Shown here one piece after another: positions 57,340 to 64,000 of a DNA stretch of 64,000 bases. The stretch's first letter is position 1, and each line of letters begins with the position of its first letter. This DNA comes from Populus alba. Taxonomy: Eukaryota > Streptophyta > Magnoliopsida > Malpighiales > Salicaceae. The position numbers and the translations under genes are program-made. The stretch covers positions 9,742,204 through 9,806,203 of the forward strand of contig NC_133290.1 in the NCBI RefSeq assembly GCF_005239225.2, written 5' to 3'. The notes below the pieces were generated by a model. The model was not told the DNA's origin. It did not search any database and saw nothing but the letters and a program-made list of their open reading frames with translations.

Positions 57340-58132
57340 TTCAAAATAGTTTTTTAAATAAAAAACAAATACATTAAAATTCAAAATATTCAAAAACAAA
57401 TTATTATTTCACATCAACATATCAAAATTATTTAAAAAAATAAAAAATATTAAATTTATATATTTTTTTCGAATTAAAATATTTAAAAATAAAAATAAAA
57501 TGTTAAACATCCTTTTAATAAAATGAAGAGGATAAATTATATTTAATTGTTACTAAATAGATAGTTTGGCTACAATTCAGGTCAATTTTTTTTTAATATA
57601 AAAAAATCATGTGATTATAGTATTTTTAAATGAGAAAAAAATTTTGGTCATTTATTTGAATAATTTTAAAAAGCTTGATTAATTTAATAATATGATTATA
57701 AAAAAAAACAATGAATGATAACAAAAAAAAAAAACTTGCTAATATTATGCAAATATACCATTTAAATATTTTTAAAAGTTCTCAATAATTTTATTTTATA
57801 AAAAAAATTAAAATTAAATAAGAACGAAATAACCTCATAAAAAAATAAAACTCAATTGCCAATAAATTAAACATTGAAGAATGAACTAAAAAAAATAAAA
57901 ATGACAAAAAAAAAAACCCAACTCATGTCATCATGCTAAATTCATGACCCGATCGTGAAATTAAAATAATCTCATACAAAAAAATTAAATAAAATAATAA
58001 AAGTCAACTTTGAAGTAAATTAAATGATGAAAGACAAAAAAAAAAAAACTATTAGAAAAACATTAAAGAAATATCCTAAGTCAACTCGGTTAAGTAAATT
58101 AACTCGAGACCTAAGATATAAGATTAAGATAA

Positions 58133-58194
<62 letters not shown>

Positions 58195-58490
58195 AAATAA
58201 ATCATAAAGCTCAAGGCTCAACAACTTAATGTCAAAGGATTAAATTGAAAGAAAAAATAATTTCAAGAAAATGACCTAAAATAAATCGAAGTGAGAATCA
58301 GGCTAATCTTCAAAACTCATAACCTAGGTCATGAAACAAGAATTACCCTATAGAAGGCAAACACAAAAATATCAAAAAGCAAAATTCTCAATTATTTAAA
58401 TATCGATGGATGAAATTGAAAAACAAATATTAATCAAGAAAAGGATTGAGAAACAAAATAAATAGCAATAAAAAAATAGGGATCAAATAT
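57340..58490. other. AT-rich repeat debris beyond MAP3K-epsilon
   Basis: There are long A/T runs and recurring phrases such as AAATTAAATGATGAA and TCATGACCCGATCG. A compound (CT)n(AT)n microsatellite lies at about 58134-58189. No gene. Confidence 0.5.
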
Positions 58491-58503
58491 GGTATAATAA
58501 TTA

Positions 58504-59895
58504 AGGATAATTACAAAAAGCTTCATAAGGTTTAATTGCATTTTCACTTCTCCATTGTAGTTTGAGAAATTACACTTTACATTCTAGGTCAAACAAAAAT
58601 TTCAAAAATGATCAAAAGATGAAATTGCTATCGTATATAATGTAACACAATAATGTAACACAAATAACAATCACGACAACTTCTTATTCCAATCTCTTCC
58701 CTTTCCTTCTCTCCCTTCCCTTCTCAATTAGTTTAGTTTCATATGCTAATGACCCTGTGACCCTAGGATAATGTTGGAATGGCCTAGGATTATCCATTTG
58801 CTTAGCTCCCACATATTCATGTCATCTGTAATTGTATTGGCTTATGTTCTTTATAAGAACTTTATTTCTATAACTTTGCTCCTTCAGAATTTGAGTGTGT
58901 GGCATCTTCATCATCAATGCTTAAGAAGATTATGAGATCACACATTAACTTGAAGAGTTAATATATAGAACTTTCTAAATTGACAAATAAACAACAACTA
59001 AGGACACTACAAGAATATCATGAATTGTAATTTGTCTTTTAACTACCATGTTAAGGTGAGATACAAGTACATGGTTGGTCTTTTTTTTTATTTTTATTTT
59101 TTGCATCTATCTTGGTTACAACAAGTTTTTTATTTAGGCACCTCTCTTCTTAAATAGTTAGATCTATTAGCATTTTATTGCCTCCTTATTTTACATATTT
59201 GCTTTGCATTTAAGAAGCAATTGCAATAGGAAAATTATGACCTTAAAGTACTAAGGATCTATACTTTCCCTATTCAAAGCATGAAATCAAGGAGAGAGAG
59301 AAAAGCTACGTAAAAGAGAATTTACTAAGAAAATGATACTCCAACCAAAAAGGTCACTAAAATTTCACATATCCAAACATTCTCTTCATGTGTTGTAATT
59401 GCTAGAGGTGTCGTGAAGGGACTTTGTTTTTTACACCACAATTGCATCCTACACATTATTCATCGAGATATGAAGTAAAGCAATATTCTTGAAAGAATGA
59501 ATTATGTTCCTTTTTTTGTATGCAACACTATTATGAATTATTTGGTTCCTTTCTTTCCAAATGCAATAGAAAAAAGAATACCAATAATGCCTAAAAATTG
59601 TTTGACAAAATGCTTGAAATGGATTTGTGTTTGTGGAATTATGGATGGCATTATTATAATTATAAATTATGGATAACAATTTTGTTATTTTAAGGCGTAA
59701 ATGTCTTTTTAGTCATTAAAATAAATATAATGGCAAACATGTAAATGATCAGATATTTTTTTATTGACTATTTTTTATGATGTTAAGTGTTAGTGTACAT
59801 ATAAAGTTCAGGATCTAAAGTGTTAGTTCTCAAACTACAACGAGAAAGTGAAAACATGATCAAAACTTAAGAGGTATTTTTATATAATTATCCCT
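58504..59895. mobile_element. Long-TIR DNA element A (Mutator-like?)
   Basis: The left end GGATAATTACAAAAAGCTTC, followed by CATTTTCACTTCTCCATTG and TAGTTTGAGAAATTACACTT, recurs in reverse complement at the right end (about 59800-59895). This gives inverted repeats of about 90 bases with scattered differences. The flanking nine-base sequences AATAATTAA and AAAAATTAA differ at one base, weak evidence in A-rich DNA for a Mutator-type 9-base duplication. There is no transposase. A related element is at 60835-62204. Confidence 0.7.
59449..59679 (-). pseudogene. LINE-type (non-LTR) reverse-transcriptase tail fragment inside element A
   Basis: A 76-codon minus-strand frame contains YSFFYCIWKERNQIIHN. 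Its IW.ERN..IHN pattern is typical of the C-terminal region of plant non-LTR retrotransposon ORF2 proteins. Only this scrap remains. The DNA element seems to have captured it, or it was inserted later. Confidence 0.45.
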
Positions 59896-59899
59896 AAAA

Positions 59900-60830
59900 A
59901 TTAAATGAAATAAAATAATGAGGGGTAAAATTGAAAAATAAAATATCTCAGAAAAAGGAAAAAAAAATAAAAAATAGCAATAAAAAAAAATTGGATAAAA
60001 GAAAATTAAATGAAGTTAAATGTTGAGAGACAAAATTGAAACACAAAATCAACTTCAAAAGGTATTAAAAGTAAAACAAATAGCAATCACAAGATTGAGA
60101 ACCAAAATCAATACAAATACAAATTATCAAGACACATTTCATTTTTGGAAAGTTAAGCAGGAAAAATAGTTAGTTGTACTCACACCGTGGATCCTCCGTT
60201 AATATATGCCCCAACACCTGGAAGAGCTTGGTGTGTTGCTCTCAACACAACCATGAAAGTCGACAAACAACTTTATAGGAGCCACCCAAAGAATGCTGAC
60301 GTATCCCACGTGTTGACATATGGGTTGCATGTGCTAGCAACTTTTGGTTTTCTGATAATATTTTATATTTATTAAAATACTAAATTTCCCCTCGATGAAC
60401 TTGATCATAACTTAAAAACTAGGATGAAAATACGAAAGATCCCTTGGATACTAGTTCAATAAAATTTGTTTCTAAAGGTAATTTAATCATTTTATATACT
60501 TTAAAAGTAAAATTTGAAAAAGCAAAGATGTCAGTTAAACAAATTTTGCTTTTAAAGGTAATTTAATCATTTTACTGTGCTGTAAAAATGTAAAAAAACC
60601 AATTTATCTCTGATCAATCTGATAATAACCAATGTAACTTAAGGAAAAAATCATATTACCTTCGATAGCAAGTTTGTTGTTTTTTTAGAAGAGCAAATTT
60701 GTCATTACACTTAGCTATGTGTTTAGGTGTATAGTAAAAGGCTGGGTACTCTTAGTTTTTTTATATAATAAACTTGACCTTCAACTTTCTCCCCTCTAAT
60801 TTAGATCTTTTTAATATTAAAATTAAGATT
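59900..60830. other. AT-rich spacer between the two long-TIR elements
   Basis: No gene. A short GC-richer patch at 60180-60350 carries a 62-codon frame of unrecognised sequence, probably spurious. AAATTTTGCTTTTAAAGGT-like phrases recur at about 60465 and 60541. Confidence 0.4.
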
Positions 60831-60834
60831 AAAA

Positions 60835-62204
60835 GGGATGATTACAAAAAACTTCCTATAGTGTAGTCATTTTTTCACTTTTCTTCTATTCTTTTGGAAA
60901 TTACACTTTACATCATAGAGTTTATAATTTCATGACACTTTATTTTCTCACTCTAACACATACAAAACAGTTAAAAAAAATGATAGATTATTTATAAGAT
61001 GCCATTATATTTTATTTAATGATTAAAGAGTCACATATAAGAAAAACCACTTTTTCCATCTTGACATCTCTTTTAAGCATTTCATTAAACAATTTCTCTA
61101 CGACACCAACATGCCCAACTTATACTCTAACCAATCTTACATGACCCTTACTCCTCCAAAGTGCAATATAAAATCTTTGATTGGATCTCTTTAAGAAATT
61201 AAACCCCACAAGACCAAAGTTGTTTTGTCTGCTTCTATTTTCTCATTTTCAATGATGGTTTGTTAATTTCGCATCTTCGAGCAATAGATAAAGAACATAA
61301 AGGAATTGAAACTACCTTAACCACAAGGCTGATCTTTGCAAAAACGGTGCTTTGATAGTCTTGTATGTGTGTTGTTTTACATTCATTTTTTTGTGTGAAG
61401 AAATTGGTGCTCATACTGAATATGGAATATAGATGTTGATGTTCATCCTGGACTCTTAGGAAGATGAAATTAGGGACAAATATGAGATGTCTCTTATAAT
61501 ACAACAACTCTTTGATGAGCCTTAAAAATGACAATCCTTTCAATTCTTTCATTTATGAACATGAAAAACCAAAATAAAAAAAAAAGAAGGAAAATGATAG
61601 CATAAAATAATAAAAAACTAATGTGGGCTAACAAAGTTTACCATTGGTCGCATCATCGCACAAGCAAGAAGTTCCCTAACAATACAACTGAAGAAAAAGC
61701 ACTACAGATTTAACCCCATTTGTGTCACGTGCTTGTTAAAATAAAAACTTACGGATTAAAAAAACCCAATAAATCATTCGCACTCGAACACCACTCACCC
61801 CTCTAATTATTAATGAGGCTTTAATCATTGGTTTCTTCATTAGCCATGTGTGAAAGATTTGATTTTCTTAGTATCCAAATTGAAACCATATTGGGTTTTG
61901 TTATTTCTAATAAAAGGAACAATTTTGATTTTGGTTTTGTGTTTTAAAGGTTAATTTTTCAATTTAATTGACATGAATTTTGACTGTTGATTGTCGATGT
62001 TTAGAGAGAAAAAGATGAAGAGAGGGAACAAAAAAGAAGGAATTGAAATGTCATATGTGTGTTTATATTATATCATATATGATGATAAATTTATCTTTTT
62101 ATTTTATTTTAAATTTTAAGTTGACCAAGGATACAAAGTATAATTTTTGAAAGAATTGAGATAAAGTAAAAAAATAACTAAACTACAAAATTTTTAATTA
62201 TCCC
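60835..62204. mobile_element. Long-TIR DNA element B, relative of element A
   Basis: The left end GGGATGATTACAAAAAACTT, then TTGGAAATTACACTTTACAT, is mirrored by the reverse complement of about 62100-62204 (GGGATAATTAAAAATTTTG then AAAATTATACTTTGTATCC). The nine-base flanks AGATTAAAA and AAATTAAAA differ at one base. Interior sequence is unlike element A. It has a 105-codon minus-strand frame (61235-61552) of unknown type and no transposase. Confidence 0.65.
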
Positions 62205-62329
62205 AAATTAAAATTGAAAAAACAAACCCCAATGCCTATGGTATTTTTAATGTAGAGGTTATAGTTCCTTTTCACTCATATATGAATATTGTTAATAGTC
62301 GTTGAGGGTCTAGAATTAAGAGGCAAGTT

Positions 62330-63625
62330 AATGGTAGTGTTGAGAGATATAAAACTCATTTACTTGCTAAAATGTTTACTTAATAGGAAATAATTGATTA
62401 TTTAAAGATTTTTAGTCATGTAGTTAAACCAACTTCTATTTATTTGGTTCTTACTATTGTCATTTTTCTAGGTTGGCAAATTAATCAATTTGATATTCAT
62501 AATGTCTTCTTGAATATGATACTTCTCAAATAAGTGTATATGAGACAACTACCTAGTTTTGTTCATTGTACTTTTTCCTCTTATTTTTCCTATCTTTATA
62601 AGTCTTTATATGACTTGAAATAGGCTCTTCAGGCTTGGTACAATCACTTAAGTGATTATGCTTGTGTATATTCATGATCTTTTACTTATTAGGAGTAAAT
62701 CAACCTTGCTCTAACATTTGAACTCCTTTCTTGGTCCAAAGTTCAAGCTTCATGATTTAGGTTATTTGTATTATTTCTTGGGAATTGAAGTTAAACATAC
62801 TTTTATGGGTCTCATGCTTACTCAATAGAAGTATACTCTTGACATTTTTTACAAAATTAGTATTTCTTCTTGTAAACCTATTAATACTATTACATATTTC
62901 TCCTTAAAGTTCTTCATGTTGTTTGGTGTCTTGTACTCTCACTCTACATGCTACAAATAAATTGTTAGTGCTTTCTAATATCTGAATTCCACAAAAACTA
63001 ATATATGTTATATAGTGAATAAGATGTATCAATTTATGCATGCTTCTACTGATGTTTATTGGATTATTGTTAAATGCATCTTGCGTTATTTCAACGCTAC
63101 GACAAGCCATGGTTTACAAATCACTATTAGTTTAACCTTTCTCTTCATTGGTTTATTGATGTTGATTGTGATGGTAGTGTGGATGATTGTAAATCTACTA
63201 GTTATTATCTTGTTTATCTAGGCACTACTCCTATATCATGGAAGTTTATGAAGCAAAAAATCATCGCCTTTTCTTCTACCAAAACCAAATACAAGGCTTT
63301 AGGTTATCGTATTATTAAGTTTTATGGACTAGCTTCTTTCTTTCAAAACTTCAGCTTTCCCCTATTTGTCCAGCTATATTATGGTGTGATAATTTATGTT
63401 CCATATATTTATTTATGAATTCTATTTTTTATGCTCTTACTAAACATGTTGAAGTTAAATATCATTTATTTGTGATAGAGTTACTAAGAAAGAGCTCTAG
63501 GTTTTGTTTATTTCTCCTAAGGCTTGACTAGATAATGTTCTCACTAAACCTCTTTTTCATGCTACCTTTGTTAGATTTCGATCAAAGCTTTATATGGAGT
63601 CTTCAACTTCACCTCCGGGGAAGGG
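62330..63625 (+). pseudogene. Broken Ty1/copia pol (reverse transcriptase, RNase H)
   Basis: Order of motifs: RYKTHLLAK, IFSHVVKPTSIYLVL, INQFDIHNVFLN, VYMRQLPSFVH and LYDLK then a stop then ALQAWY (reverse transcriptase), followed by YQFMHASTDVYWIIVKCILR and, after a shift, DDCKSTSYYLVYLGTTPISW and KTKYKAL (RNase H), ending near TKPLFHATFVRF. Adjacent stops at 62381-62386 and one at 62621-62623 stand where Gln codons are usual, consistent with C-to-T decay of methylated DNA. Gag, protease and integrase are missing on the left. A polypurine tract (GGGGAAGGGGGG) lies at about 63616-63628. Confidence 0.88.
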
Positions 63626-63629
63626 GGGT

Positions 63630-63803
63630 ATCATGGAAATTATATTATACAACTTTTATACTACTTACCTTGTATAGTTTTGTGATCTTGTGTAGTGTAT
63701 TACATCCTTATTATTACACATAACTCTAACTATATAAATATAAAGGATGGTTGCTAATATCGGTTAAATAACTTATTATTCATAAAACATATCTGCTAAC
63801 TAG
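63630..63803 (+). mobile_element. Probable 3' LTR of the copia fragment
   Basis: Sequence directly after the polypurine tract holds a TATA-like CTATATAAATATAAAGG at about 63730-63746 and ends ...CTAGCA, followed by TCAGAGAAG. The expected TG start appears mutated (TATCATGG), so the left boundary is uncertain. No second LTR is in the window. Confidence 0.4.
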
Positions 63804-64000
63804 CATCAGAGAAGAAATAACACAACTTTCATCTCTATTAGACAAGTAGCTAGACATCATAATTCAAATGGTTTGCTCTATTTTATGTGCATAAAAAATA
63901 CCATGCCATAGATATTTCTACGACCCACAAAGTAATTCAGTCATCTTAAACCATGGAAATTCTTTAAAATAACCGTTACTCAGTTTGATATTCCTATAAG
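63804..64000. other. Window edge, unassigned sequence
   Basis: AT-rich sequence with no recognisable gene or element. Confidence 0.4.

Noticed and set aside
59449..59679. LINE frame as an intact gene
   Set aside because: Only a C-terminal scrap exists, with no reverse-transcriptase core nearby.

Overview
The window is plant nuclear DNA, most likely from poplar or a relative (Salicaceae). It is AT-rich, with long intron-bearing genes separated by repeat-filled spacers. The signs are three conserved plant genes with GT-AG introns, a microRNA396 precursor of a sequence variant known from poplar, tRNA-derived SINEs, and LTR, hAT and other TIR-element debris. No bacterial-type genes, CRISPR arrays or operons are present. 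Species assignment is inference.

Layout. 1-2850: AT-rich spacer with a degenerate GGGTC minisatellite. 2860-20530 (+): a gene for a large AAA-type ATPase (24 coding exons, 1,023 residues in my model). Three of its introns are GC-AG, and two of its introns carry LTR retrotransposons of one family in opposite orientation. 20540-27100: spacer with a possible OB-fold gene fragment, a plastid ndhE fragment (NUPT), a tandem duplication and a complete SINE with target-site duplication. 27150-28200 (+): MIR396 transcription unit. 28760-28930: a second SINE, inverted. 31690-36250 (+): eIF4A-III, the DEAD-box helicase of the exon junction complex (8 exons, 407 residues). 36250-43500: spacer with MITE-like elements, tandem and inverted repeats and two long G-tracts. 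43511-57128 (-): MAP kinase kinase kinase epsilon (24 coding exons, 1,446 residues in my model), with a hAT element in one intron. 57340-64000: TE-rich end with two long-TIR elements, a LINE-like scrap and a broken Ty1/copia pol.

The three protein genes do not form a pathway. From memory, the Arabidopsis counterparts of the AAA ATPase and eIF4A-III (At3g19740 and At3g19760) are near neighbours, so that pair looks like conserved microsynteny. MIR396 lies between them here. miR396 represses GRF growth-regulating factors, and MAP3K-epsilon acts in cell division and plasma-membrane integrity, so the window carries growth genes, but nothing in the sequence links them mechanistically.

Exon boundaries were read by hand from splice consensus, reading-frame continuity and family conservation. 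All three models keep phase throughout and give lengths divisible by three. UTR ends are estimates.
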